A DNA stretch of 64,000 nucleotides from Lactuca virosa (lineage: Eukaryota; Streptophyta; Magnoliopsida; Asterales; Asteraceae). Position numbers and translations under genes: made by a program. The notes under the pieces are model-generated. The model searched no databases. It was not told the origin of the DNA and was given only the letters and a program-made list of their open reading frames with translations. This document shows positions 34,400 to 44,358 of the stretch, piece after piece (position 1 is the stretch's first letter; every line of letters starts with the position of its first letter). The stretch spans positions 3,340,846 through 3,404,845 of the forward strand of contig CAKMRJ010003334.1 of the NCBI GenBank assembly GCA_928212115.1. The letters are read 5' to 3'.

Positions 34400-35117
34400 T
34401 CCTTTTTAAAATGCCATGTCTCACCACATTCGTAGCAAGCGCGACTTGCTCCTGTATTCGAGGTTGAGGCATTTTGTTGATCTGGTTCTTTGGAAAAACG
34501 GACAATGTGTCCTTTCTTTTTGCACCTCGTACAATACATTTCTCTACACGCACAAACATGGTGGTAGGTACACTTATCACATTTCGGAAGACTCCCAGCA
34601 TATTTTTTAGCGGGTGTTGGGGCTGCTGGGGCAGTGATGGTGTGAGCGGACACCACTTGCTGTCTTTTAGAGTTTTCTTCTGTTGCTTTGTTCTTCCTTT
34701 TATTCCAAGGCCTTCTCTGACTGTTACTTTCTTTTGGTTGTTCAGGGGCGGCTGTTATCGATCCTTGACGAATTCCATGATCGATGAGTTGTTGCGCCAA
34801 ACGTTTCGCGCTGTCGAAATTAGCAGGTTTGGAGGCTATTACATACCCTTGAATTTGGCGTGATAGTCCCCAAAGGTATCTTTCCACCTTTTTCGATTCC
34901 AGGGTTATCATCCCGGGACATAGTACAGAGAGATCACAGAATCTAGTCGTATAAGTAGCAAGATCAGATCCATTCATTCTAAGAGTCCACAGTTCATGTT
35001 CCAATTTTTCCACTTCACCTCTTGGACAGTACTCTTCTAACATTAGAATTTTCAGATCAGAGAGTTACAGCCTTGACATGGCTCTTCCACCAAGTAAGAG
35101 CTCTGCTAGAGAAAGTA
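34369..35117 (-). pseudogene. Chromovirus gag, distal part
   Basis: Resumes gag after the nested element. The first residues TFSSRALTWWKSHVK continue directly from the other half's KVKYAAC. A stop near 35070 is followed by MLEEYCPRGEVEKLEHELW, WGLSRQIQGYV and two zinc knuckle regions. The first, around CTRCKKKGHIVRF, has lost its last Cys. The second is CYECGETWHFKKDC with one residue more than CX2CX4HX4C. The frame ends at 34369, and the protease lies in another frame overlapping by about 31 bases, probably an indel. Confidence 0.87.
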
Positions 35118-35322
35118 CATGCTGTAACATCCGGAATTCCATGTATCAAATGTTAATTAATTATTTTGTGTCAAGAAGAGGGACTCGACGAGTTGACGCC
35201 TAGACTCGTCGAGTAGGATCGCGATTGCTGACTGGATTTAATGAATGGACTCGACGAGTCGATGAGTCGACTCGACGAGTCCGCACTATGGACAGAAACC
35301 CTAAATCTTCGGGTCTGAGCCC

Positions 35323-35330
35323 TATTTAAA
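35323..35330 (+). promoter_or_regulatory. TATA-like box in nested gypsy LTR
   Basis: TATTTAAA in CCCTATTTAAAGGC, upstream of a GA-rich transcript-leader-like segment. Confidence 0.45.
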
Positions 35331-36389
35331 GGCACTTATGGCCTTCATTTGCGGATACCATTCCAGAGAGAGAACCCCCATCGAGCTTGAGTGTGTAGAG
35401 CGAGAGAGAGAGAAGGCCATTTGAGCTTTTAGTGTGATTTTGCAAGAAAGGAGAGGAGCTCCAACAAGAAGGGTCAAAGGAGGTTGCTATTCTGAGTTAG
35501 TCAAGCAAGAAGTTTCATCTTGAGGTACCAAATCAGAATCCTCTTTCTCTCTATTGTATGGATTTCATTATTTGGGGTTAGGGCTTGAATCATTCCTTTT
35601 GGGGTTTTGGATGCCTCAAACCCCCCTCATTCGAGTTGTGTTAGAGATCTGGACCCTTTTGGGTCCAGGGAGTCCCAAGCATCCTTTATGCATTTCCAAT
35701 GGAGTTTTGAACCTAGGTTGCCATTTTAGGAGCTATTTCACCAAAAAGAGCCTTATGAGTGTTGCATGAGTATAAAGGTCAGACCTTTATGTGACTTTCG
35801 AGTGTTTAAAGGTCAGATCTATTAGTTAGAGAAGCAGATCTGACCTCAGAAGGTCATTTGAGTATGGCTATGGAAGGAACTCGCTGAGTCCATAAGAGAA
35901 CTCGACGAGTCGAGTCGCGGTTGCCTCGCGATTCATGACAGAGGTAACCCGTCGAGTGGAAGGTTCACTCAACGAGTCGAGTGAAGCCTTAGAAGGATTC
36001 GGAGGACACGCTTGGACTCGCCGAGTCACCCGAGTGCACTCGACGAGTCGGGTCAAAGTTTGACCGTTGACTGGAGTTGACTTCAGTTGACCTTAGGGTT
36101 TTGGTCAAGCTGGTTCATGAGAGATCAGGGAGGGGTAGAATGGTCTTCTACCCATCCTTTAGACGTAAGGACATGAGAAGGTATTGATTAGAAATGTTAT
36201 TATGTTAATAGGAGGAGGCTAGGTCGGGTTATCAAGCATGAGAGGTTATCCGACATCGTACGAGGTGAGTCTTCTCACTATACTTTACCTAGAGTGGTAA
36301 TTATGTGTGACCGGAAGGTCTTATGTGCTATGAGTAGAATGTGATGTATGCTGTTATATGATATGTATGTGCTATGTATGTTTTGAATA

Positions 36390-36555
36390 GTATGGTATGG
36401 ACCGGAAGGTCAATACGATGTGGACCGGAAGGTCAACAATGTATGGACCGGAAGGTCAAGATGACGAGGACCGGAAGGTCATCAAGGTAGGGCCGGAAGG
36501 TCTACCCGAGTTGTGGAGCCAGAAGGTCCACTGAGACACATTGGCCGGAAGGCAT
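36390..36555 (+). repeat. GGACCGGAAGGTCA minisatellite in LTR
   Basis: About seven imperfect units of 20-24 bases. Each has the inverted repeat GACC-GGAA-GGTC. A single unit also lies at 36309. The 3' LTR copy is at 42030-42195. Confidence 0.9.
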
Positions 36556-36838
36556 CATAGATCTATAGCCTCGAGTGGCTAATCGATATGAATGTGGTAT
36601 TTTGGGGAACTCACTAAGCTTTTATGCTTACCGTTTGTCTGATATGTGTTTTAGGTACCAGTGAGGATCGCGGGAAGGCGCCGGCATGATCTGTACACAC
36701 TGGAAGAAGAGTTGTTGGAGATTCTGGGATTTGTTATTATTATGACATTTGACATTATGAGATTTTGAGAACTATTGTATGAGTTATGGTTGTTTCTAAA
36801 AATGAAAAATTGTTTTAAATTTTTACGTTGTTACAAGT

Positions 36839-36850
36839 TGGTATCAGAGC
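36839..36850 (+). other. Primer binding site, initiator tRNA-Met
   Basis: TGGTATCAGAGC, an exact match to the standard plant site, three bases after the LTR. Confidence 0.92.
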
Positions 36851-36851
36851 C

Positions 36852-37449
36852 TTGGTTTGAGGGATTCGGATGCACCTTCGGGCGTATCTGAACTCAAACT
36901 GAGGATTTGAGAAAGTTTTCTCATAAAAGAAACAATTTTTCTAAAAAGAGTAAAGGATTTTCAAGAAAAGCAGAACGGAGCAGTGTGTACGATCAGCCAA
37001 CGCCCAAACGGTGATTTCCCAAAATACCCTTACCTTATGTGTTATGAGATATTATGTGATATGCTATGCATGCTAGAGTAGGCTAGGTATTCCCATTAGG
37101 GCTAGAGTGGCCTGATTTGTGATGCCTTAGCCTAGGAGATTTCTGCTGCTATAAGATGCTTTGAGAGTGCGTAGGTAGAAGTGAGGAGCTTATGAGAAGT
37201 CTACCGAAGGGTAGCCTATGCTTAGCGAGATGTAGAGTACTTGCGATCTGGGATCCTAGGAGGAGGACTTGGAATGAATGCTGATGCGGTGTGGAAGGTA
37301 GTATAGGACCCGTACTACTGAAAACACCGGATCAGTGCGCAGTCCAAGTAAGAGTCCTTAGGGTACTAGGGAACAAGTAGGGTTGAGTTATCGAGTGCGA
37401 GTATACTCGAGCGAGTCTCTGATATTTTATGTTGTATTTCAGAGATATC
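36852..37449 (+). other. Leader of nested gypsy element
   Basis: About 0.6 kb between primer site and gag start. No gene seen. Confidence 0.65.
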
Positions 37450-38629
37450 ATGGTTGGGACACGCCACAGACCAGGGACCAGCGGCGTGAGTGACGAGGAG
37501 CTTCGTCAGATGATCCACGATGAGGTGGCTGCGGCTATCCGCGCAGAGATACCGGAGATGTTTGGGTCTATCAAGACCACCCTGATTGAGACGTTTGACG
37601 AGAGATATGCAACGGTTACTGAGGCTGCGGCTGCTGCAACTACTGCAGCTGTGGCTGCTGCTAGACCTTAGGGGGGTGACTCATTGCTGTTCCGGGAGTT
37701 CAGCAACACGAAGCCACCAGAGTTTGATGGGATGCAGGATCCGATTGCGGCGATGAGATGGATTTCTGATATTGAGGGATGCTTCTACACATGTTCGTGT
37801 CCGGAGCATCTGAGGGTACGGTTCGCTCTGAACCAGCTCCACGTGGGAGCGAAGAATTGGTGGAAGTTTGTGACGGCAAACTTCACTCTTGCAGAGATCT
37901 CAGAGGTGACCTGGGAGAGTTTCACCACCATGTTCAAAGACGAGTATGTTCCCCCGGTGGAGAGGGAACGGTTGGCACAGGAGTTCTTGTCCCTCAAACA
38001 GGGGACAGAGTCCGTGACTGTGATTACACGGATGTTCCACGAGAGGGCGTTGTTTTGCCCTGAGCACGTGTCGTCTGAGCAGACACGCATGAGTCGGTAT
38101 TTGAGCATTCTGAGGAGGGACATTCGGGAGTTCGTGGCGAACTCGACTTACCGGACATTTGCTGAGCTCCAGGCAAATGCCCAGAAGAGGGAGATTGAGC
38201 TAGAGACTCAGGCCAGGGAGGAGGCCGAGTCTCAGGGGAAGGATAGGCGGTCGGTACAGTCTCAGCCGGCAGCCAAGCGGACGAAGTCCGCTGATAAGAG
38301 ATCTGGAGGCCAGAAGGGCCGCACTTGTGGGAAGTGCGGCAAAGGACATGATGGAGTGTGTCGACTGGGTGCTTGCTACAAATGTGGCAAGGAGGGGCAT
38401 AAAGCCAAGGACTGCCCCAAGGGATTTATTGTTTGCTTTTATTGCAACCAGACGGGTCACCGGAGGGCCGAGTGCCCACAACTGTCACAGGGATCAACGT
38501 AGGGATCCGCCCCTGCTACTGCACGAGCTACTGAGGGTCGGCCAGTGAAGGCCGAGGCACCGAAGGCTCGCGGGAGAGCCTTCCAGTTGACAGCGGAGGA
38601 GGTCCGCGCAGCACCCGATGTCGTGGCTG
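37450..38629 (+). pseudogene. Nested gypsy gag with three zinc knuckles
   Basis: I choose the ATG at 37450 (MVGTRHRPGTSG), because the seven codons upstream look unlike gag. The start is followed by DEELRQMIHDEVAAAIRAE, then a stop at 37669. The frame then continues with the capsid (FREFSNTKPPEFDGM, MRWISDIEGCFYTC, VGAKNWWKF), a basic linker, and fingers CGKCGKGHDGVC, CYKCGKEGHKAKDC and CFYCNQTGHRRAEC. A TAG at 38500 is followed in frame by GRAFQLTAEEVRAAPDVVAG, the usual linker to protease. Two point stops are the only damage. Confidence 0.92.
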
Positions 38630-38693
38630 GTATGTATTCTTTCATTTATTTATGCTGAGCTGAGGTATTATGCTTATATTATGATATGTGTAG
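38630..38693 (+). other. 64-base intron-like insertion between gag and protease
   Basis: GTATGT at the left edge, TGTAG at the right, T-rich with stops inside. Removing it joins ...DVVAG to TFLVSSVPALVLFDSG and restores the reading frame between the gag frame and the pol frame. In the outer chromovirus the matching region reads continuously (VVTGTFLLNN) with no insertion at this point. Confidence 0.6.
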
Positions 38694-41464
38694 GTACTTT
38701 TCTTGTGAGTTCGGTACCTGCTTTGGTATTATTTGACTCGGGTGCGAGTCGATCATTTGTGTCGTTAGCGTTTAGTCAGCACCTCAGCATTCGACGAGAG
38801 GCGTTGAGTCGACCTCTACGCGTTTCCATAGCTGACGAGCGAGCGGTGTATGCTACTGACGTGATTTGAGGATGTGTACTTGAGATCTTCGGTGTTGAGT
38901 TCCCGATAGATCTGGTCCTGATTGCGATGGGGGACGTTTGCGTTATAGTGGGAATGGATTGGTTGAGCCGATTTGGGGCGGTTATAGACTGCGAGCGTCA
39001 GATGGTGACGATACGAGACCCTAGTGGGGGAGTGCTGACTATATATGGCGAGGGTACCCGAAGTGGGTCAGCATTTTGTTCGGCTGCCAGAGCGAGGCAG
39101 AGTCTACAGCAGGGCTGCAGCGGGTTTGTAGCTTATGTGATGGATACACGAGTGGCCGCTGAGAGGCCGAGTTCGGTTGATGCTGTTCCGATAGTGCGTG
39201 AGTTCCCGGATGTTTTTCCCGAGGAGTTGCCGGGTGTGCCTCCTGAGAGGCAGGTGGAGTTCCGCATCGATTTGGTTCCAGGGGCAGCGCCTATTGCCAA
39301 GGCGCCTTATCATCTTGCGCCTTCAGAGATGCAGGAGTTATCCTCGCAACTATAGGAGCTGCTGGGGAAGGGGTTTATTCGACCGAGTAGCTCACCGTGG
39401 GGAGCGCCGATCCTTTTTGTCAAGAAAAAGGATGGTTCACACCGGATGTGCATTGATTACCGGGAGTTGAACAAGTTGACGGTTAAGAACCGTTATCCGT
39501 TACCGAGGATCGATGATCTGTTCGATCAGTTGCAGGGAGCATCTTGGTTCTCCAAGATAGACCTGAGGTCTGGATATCACCAGATGAGGGTGCGTGATGA
39601 GGATATTCACAAGACGACGTTTAGGACTCGTTATGGACACTACGAGTTCGTGGTGATGCCTTTCGGGCTCACCAACGCACCAGCAGCTTTCATGGATCTC
39701 ATGAATAGAGTATGCAGACCGATGTTGGATAGATCGGTGATTGTGTTTATAGACGATATCCTGGTGTATTCGAGATCTAGAGAGTGGCATGAGGAGCACC
39801 TGAGAGAGATTCTCGGAGTTTTGAGGTCGGAGAGGCTTTACGCTAAATTCTCCAAGTGTGATTTCTGGTTACGAGAGGTCCAGTTCTTGGGACACCTCGT
39901 CAACCAGAATGGGATACTGGTCGATTCGGCCAAGATTGAGGCGGTTATGAGCTGGCAGGTGCCGAGATCCCCCACCAAGATCAGGAGTTTTCTAGGGTTG
40001 GCCGGCTACTATCGGAGATTTATTAAGGATTTCTCCAAGATTGTCGTGCCTCTCACCAGGATGACCCGGAAGGGCGTTGCTTTTACGTGGGATCCAGAGC
40101 AGCAGACCTCGTTTGAGACTCTTCACCAGAGGCTGTGCGAAGCCCCGGTGTTAGCCCTTCCAGAAGGAATAGAGGATTTCGTGGTGTATTGTGACGCGTC
40201 GATATCGGGGTTGGGTGTGGTACTTATGCAGAGAGGGCACGTGATAGCGTACGCATCGAGGCAGCTGAAGCCTCACGAGGCGAGGTATCCCACCCACGAT
40301 TTGGAGTTGGGGGCGGTGGTGTTCGCTCTCAAGATATGGCGCCATTATTTGTATGGGGTTCGGTGTACCATATACACGGACCACAAGAGTTTGAAGTATC
40401 TGATGGATCAGCCCAACCTAAATATGCGCCAGAGGAGATGGTTGGATGTAGTAAAGGATTATGATTGTGAGATCCTGTACCACCCGGGCAAGCCTAACGT
40501 GGTAGCCGATGCCCTGAGCCGTAGGGCGGAGGATGCCCCGATACGAGATATTTGTATGAGGATGATGGTGACGACTCCGGTGTTGGATACCATCCGAGAG
40601 GTACAGGCAGAGGCTGTGAGACCAGAGAACCGCAAGAGAGAGCGGGTGATTGGGCAGGTATCTAAGTTTGTTACCGATAGCCGAGGGCTTATGACCTTTC
40701 AGGGTCGGATTTGGGTGCCGTTTACGGGCGGGGCACGTACCATCCTGATGGAGGAGGCGCACAGATCGAGGTTCTCGATCCATCCCGGGGCCACTAAGAT
40801 GTATTTGGACCTGAAGAGAGAGTATTGGTGGCCCTGTATGAAGAGGGATGTGGCGTGGTTTGTTGAGAGGTGCTTGACCTGTCGCATGGTTAAGGCCGAG
40901 CACCAACGTCCGCATGGCAAGTTGCAGCCACTCGAGGTTCCCCAGTGGAAGTGGGAAGAGATTTCCATGGATTTCATCACCAAATTGTCGAGGACCGCGA
41001 GGGGTGTCGATGCAATTTGGGTGATCGTTGACCGGCTGACGAAGAGCGCTCACTTCCTTGCTATCAGCGAGAGCTCTTCCGCAGAGATACTGGCAGAGGT
41101 GTATGTGAGAGAGGTGGTATCGCGGCATGGAGTACCGATCTCGATTGTGTCAGATCGAGATGTACGTTTCACTTCCAGATTCTGGAAGAAATTCCATGAG
41201 GAGTTGGGTACGAGGTTGCATTTCAGTACCGCTTACCACCCACAGACGGACGGACAGAGTGAGCGGACGATTCAGACGCTCGAGGACATGCTTCGAGCAT
41301 GTGTGTTGGACTTCGGAGGAAGTTGGGACACGTACTTGCCATTGGCTGAGTTTTCCTATAATAACAGTCACCATTCGAGTATTGGTATGCCTCCCTTCGA
41401 GTTGTTGTATGGAAGGAGATGTCGGACTCCCATTTGCGTATGGCTATGGAAGGAGATCTATTAG
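38694..41464 (+). pseudogene. Nested gypsy pol, C-terminally truncated
   Basis: The protease has ALVLFDSGASRSFVS and is intact at the active site. Stops fall at 38867 and 39353. From 39446 one frame of 672 codons holds RT (CIDYRELNKLT, MPFGLTNAP, active-site FIDD), RNase H (CDASISGLGVVLM, TDHKSLKYL, DALSRR) and integrase with an intact HHCC finger (CLTCRMVKAEHQ) and triad (SMDFITKL, IVSDRDVRFTS, GQSERTIQ). It then ends abnormally at RRCRTPICVWLWKEIY, whose last eight residues come from LTR sequence. The integrase C-terminus and any chromodomain are gone. Confidence 0.95.
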
Positions 41465-42475
41465 TTAGAGAAGCAGACCTGACCTCAGAAGGTCATTTGA
41501 GTATGGCTATGGAAGGAACTCGCCGAGTCCATAAGAGATCTCGACGAGTCGAGTCGGGGTTTCCTCGCGATTCATGACCAGAGGTAACCCGTCGAGTGGA
41601 AGGTTCACTCAACGAGTCGAGTGAAGCCTTAGAAGGATTCGGAGGACACGCTTAGACTCGCCGAGTCACCCGAGTGCACTCGACGAGTCGGGTCAATGTT
41701 TGACCGTTGACTGGAGTTGACTTCAGTTGACCTTAGGGTTTTGGTCAAGTTGGTTCATGAGAGATCAGGGAGGGGTAGAATGGTCTTCTACCCATCCTTT
41801 AGAAGTAAGGACATGAGAAGGTATTGATTAGAAATGTTATTATGTTAATAGGAGGAGGCTAGGTCGGGTTATTAAGCACGAGAGGTTATTCGACATCGTA
41901 CGAGGTGAGTCTTCTCACTATACTTTACCTAGAGTGGTAATTATATGTGACCGGAAGGTCTTATGTGCTATGAGTAGAATGTGATGTATGCTGTTATATG
42001 ATATGTATGTGCTATGTATGTTTTGAATAGTATGGTATGGACCGGAAGGTCAATACGATATGGACCGGAAGGTCAACAGTGTATGGACCGGAAGGTCAAA
42101 ATGATGAGGACCAGAAGGTCATCAGGGTAGGGCCGTAAGGTCTACCCGAGTTGTGGAGCCGGAAGGTCCACTGAGACACATTGGCCGGAAGGCATCATAG
42201 ATCTATAGCCTCGAGTGGCTAATCGATATGAATGTGGTATTTTGGGGAACTCACTAAGCTTTTATGCTTACCGTTTGTGTGATATGTGTTTCAGGTACCA
42301 GTGAGGATCGCGGGAAGGCGCCGGCATGATCAGTACACACTGGAAGAAGAGTTGTTGGTGATTCTGGGATTTGTTATTATTATGACATTTGACATTATGA
42401 GATTTTGAGAACTATTGTATGAGTTATGGTTGTTTCTAAAAATGAAAAATTGTTTTAAATTTTTACGTTGTTACA
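41437..42475 (+). repeat. 3' LTR of nested gypsy element, 5'-truncated
   Basis: From 41455 it is colinear with 35815-36835 at a constant offset of 5640. The first bases (TATGGCTATGGAAGGA at 41437) duplicate a piece that recurs at about 41503, a partial tandem duplication at the deletion junction. It ends TTACA followed by CATGC. Confidence 0.93.
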
Positions 42476-42822
42476 CATGCTGCATACTTAACCTTACTTG
42501 CTTCTGGGCAAGTACATATTTCAAAGACTGTTTCAGTCTTTTCAAACCACTGCATTAATGTGATTACTCCTCCACTTTCGTTGAAAGTGATGGGTTTCCC
42601 ATTAGTAAAGTCTTTATATGAACACTCCTTAGGGTGTCCAGGGTTTTCTCCATGATTCGGAGGATTAGCACCATTGCCTGTTCCACTGGCATTGTTTGTG
42701 TTTATTTGATTCATAGCGGCTGTTACAGCAGCTGTTACTGCTGCTTGAAACATGGCAGCATCAAACTGAGGTGGTGGCGGTGGATTATTGTTGTTAGGTC
42801 TGGGATTCTTTCTTGGCGGCAT
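42476..42822 (-). pseudogene. Chromovirus gag, N-terminal part
   Basis: Start of the outer element's gag: MPPRKNPRPNNNNPPPPP, then FDAAMFQAAVTAAVTAAMNQ, CSYKDFTNGKPITF and EICTCPEASKVKYAAC, where the nested element interrupts. Readable without stops. The second part is at 34369-35117. The ATG at 42822 is the first in frame and fits the family start. Some downstream residues of this frame as it stands come from the inserted LTR. Confidence 0.9.
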
Positions 42823-43248
42823 CTTTTTCTACAAGATTTTATGAGGAAATAATGATAAGTTCCTTATGGTAGTTATAAGTCAGGTGATATTGAACAAGAT
42901 ACATCTTAATTTTAATTCTATCATATCCTGACTGATATAATGTTTTATTTAGTGATTTAATAAAAATCTACTAATGTAAGTAAACAATCGCAAGCAATAC
43001 TTGTAATGAATTTTGTCATGAGTAAACAAAATTTTATGAAAATTATGCTAATTTCCAAAGAAATAAAGTACTTGTTATTTGATACATGTATATTTTTGTT
43101 ACATACTGTTGGAAACAAATATATATCTATGTAATTTACATAAGGAAAATTACATCATTGAGAATTACGAGTAGTGTAAACACTACCTACGACGAGTACT
43201 ACGCCGATTACTGGATTCAGCCTCATCTTTATTCTTCCAATACCTTTC
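42823..43248 (-). other. Non-coding gap between extra ORF and gag
   Basis: About 0.43 kb, AT-rich, with no gene seen on either strand. It is transcribed together with gag if the element is active. Confidence 0.6.
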
Positions 43249-43767
43249 TTATGTAGTCTGATATTCTCGTAGAGCCTTTATCTCTGCTTGGGCATCATTC
43301 ATTTTCCTTTGAAGTGCTTCAATATGATTTTGGGTATCGTCCTGAAGTTCATCTAAACGGAGAATGTCAACAGTGTTGGTATGTGCAATAGCATTCACTT
43401 CCAAGATTCGATTGATCGAAATCCGTGCTTGATCAGTTTGATGGGCTATACAGTGTACGATGACTGGTAGAGCTCTGTCAGCTGAACCTCCTCTGGAGAG
43501 GTCATAATAGCCTCTTGCCATTCCATAAGGTGGACGTAGTCCTCGTTGCTGACTCCAGTGGTTCAAGTGTTCGCCCCATATTGGTATAGGTCCTTGAAAG
43601 TCTTGTCTTACCACAGGGTGTTGTCCAGCTTGAGGTGGATTGTATATTTGAGGCTCTGTGTCTGTACCACTAGATTCACTATCTTCAAATGGTTCTTCAT
43701 CCGAATCCACATCCCAACCCCCATCTTGTTGGTTGTAGGGGTCTCCGGGTAAATTATATGCAACCAT
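43249..43767 (-). CDS. Extra ORF upstream of gag in outer chromovirus
   Basis: An intact 172-codon ORF between the primer site and gag, on the element's sense strand. The N-terminus (MVAYNLPGDPYNQQDGGWD) is followed by an acidic stretch (DSDEEPFEDSESSGTD), a Pro/Gly/Tyr-rich middle (LRPPYGMARGYYDLSRG) and a C-terminal region from about residue 125 with heptad-like spacing (LDELQDDTQNHIEALQRK), which suggests a coiled coil. I recognise no domain and assign no function. It is unusual that it stays open while gag and pol are broken. It could be a leader-encoded accessory protein. Confidence 0.7.
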   Translation of the reverse strand: MVAYNLPGDPYNQQDGGWDVDSDEEPFEDSESSGTDTEPQIYNPPQAGQHPVVRQDFQGPIPIWGEHLNHWSQQRGLRPPYGMARGYYDLSRGGSADRALPVIVHCIAHQTDQARISINRILEVNAIAHTNTVDILRLDELQDDTQNHIEALQRKMNDAQAEIKALREYQTT

Positions 43768-44113
43768 GTTGTCTTATACGAGAAATAGGGATAAATGTAT
43801 ATATGTATCTCAAAATACTCCTATAGTATTTTATATGATGAAGTTCTTTATATAATTTATTGGTAAGTCTTAGAGTTGTTATTCACTACGACTATTTTTC
43901 GGTATATACTAATCATATTCCGGATAAATATAGTTGATCAGGCTATATTCATCCCAAACATGATTATATACACCAAGACTTAATCATAGTGTCCAACTCA
44001 TCATAAAAACTTTTTATTTTAAAAAAATGTTACTTCAGAGATTTTAGTCCCTTTGTATTTATAATTTGTATATCTTATGTGGTTAGATATACTTAGTTCA
44101 CTATAAACAATAA
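43768..44113 (-). other. 5' leader of outer chromovirus
   Basis: AT-rich leader between the primer site and the extra ORF. No gene seen. Confidence 0.6.
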
Positions 44114-44125
44114 GCTCTGATACCA
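44114..44125 (-). other. Primer binding site of outer chromovirus
   Basis: Minus-strand TGGTATCAGAGC, three bases inside the LTR edge at 44129. It defines the minus-strand orientation and initiator tRNA-Met priming. Confidence 0.92.
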
Positions 44126-44128
44126 ATC

Positions 44129-44284
44129 TGTCACACCCCCAAACCAAAATGGCGGAAACGTCCGGGGGTGGATGACTTTATGTATAGGATCACAACAATT
44201 GCATAATAGTAAACGAAGTACAACAACCATGCATTTGATAAAGTCAAAGTTTTACATATGTGTTCAAACTATTGTATATTGACA

Positions 44285-44358
<74 letters not shown>

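Larger units (their letters stand above)
35123..36835 (+). repeat. 5' LTR of nested gypsy element
   Basis: Runs TGTAACATCCGG to GTTGTTACA. It contains many ACTCGACGAGT inverted repeats (35185-35285, 35875-36055) and a GGACCGGAAGGTCA minisatellite (36390-36555). A TATTTAAA box at 35323-35330 is followed by GA-rich leader sequence. The only reading frame in it of note, at 35554-35769, shows no known domain. Confidence 0.95.
35123..42475 (+). mobile_element. Nested Ty3/gypsy retrotransposon in chromovirus gag
   Basis: Its 5' LTR (35123-36835), initiator-Met primer site, gag with zinc knuckles, protease, RT, RNase H and most of integrase are followed directly by a partial LTR (41455-42475). Perfect CATGC duplications at 35118-35122 and 42476-42480 mark the insertion. 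The LTR parts differ at about 18 of 775 compared positions by my count, so it is fairly young. The C-terminal part of pol and roughly the first 690 bases of the 3' LTR are deleted. A 64-base intron-like insertion lies between gag and protease. Confidence 0.96.

Noticed and set aside
36390..36555. CRISPR-like array
   Set aside because: Units are degenerate, unit length varies, spacers are similar to each other, and the array lies in a plant LTR.
40418..41128. 236-codon minus-strand ORF opposite nested gypsy integrase
   Set aside because: Shadow of a well-conserved pol frame, without recognisable domains.
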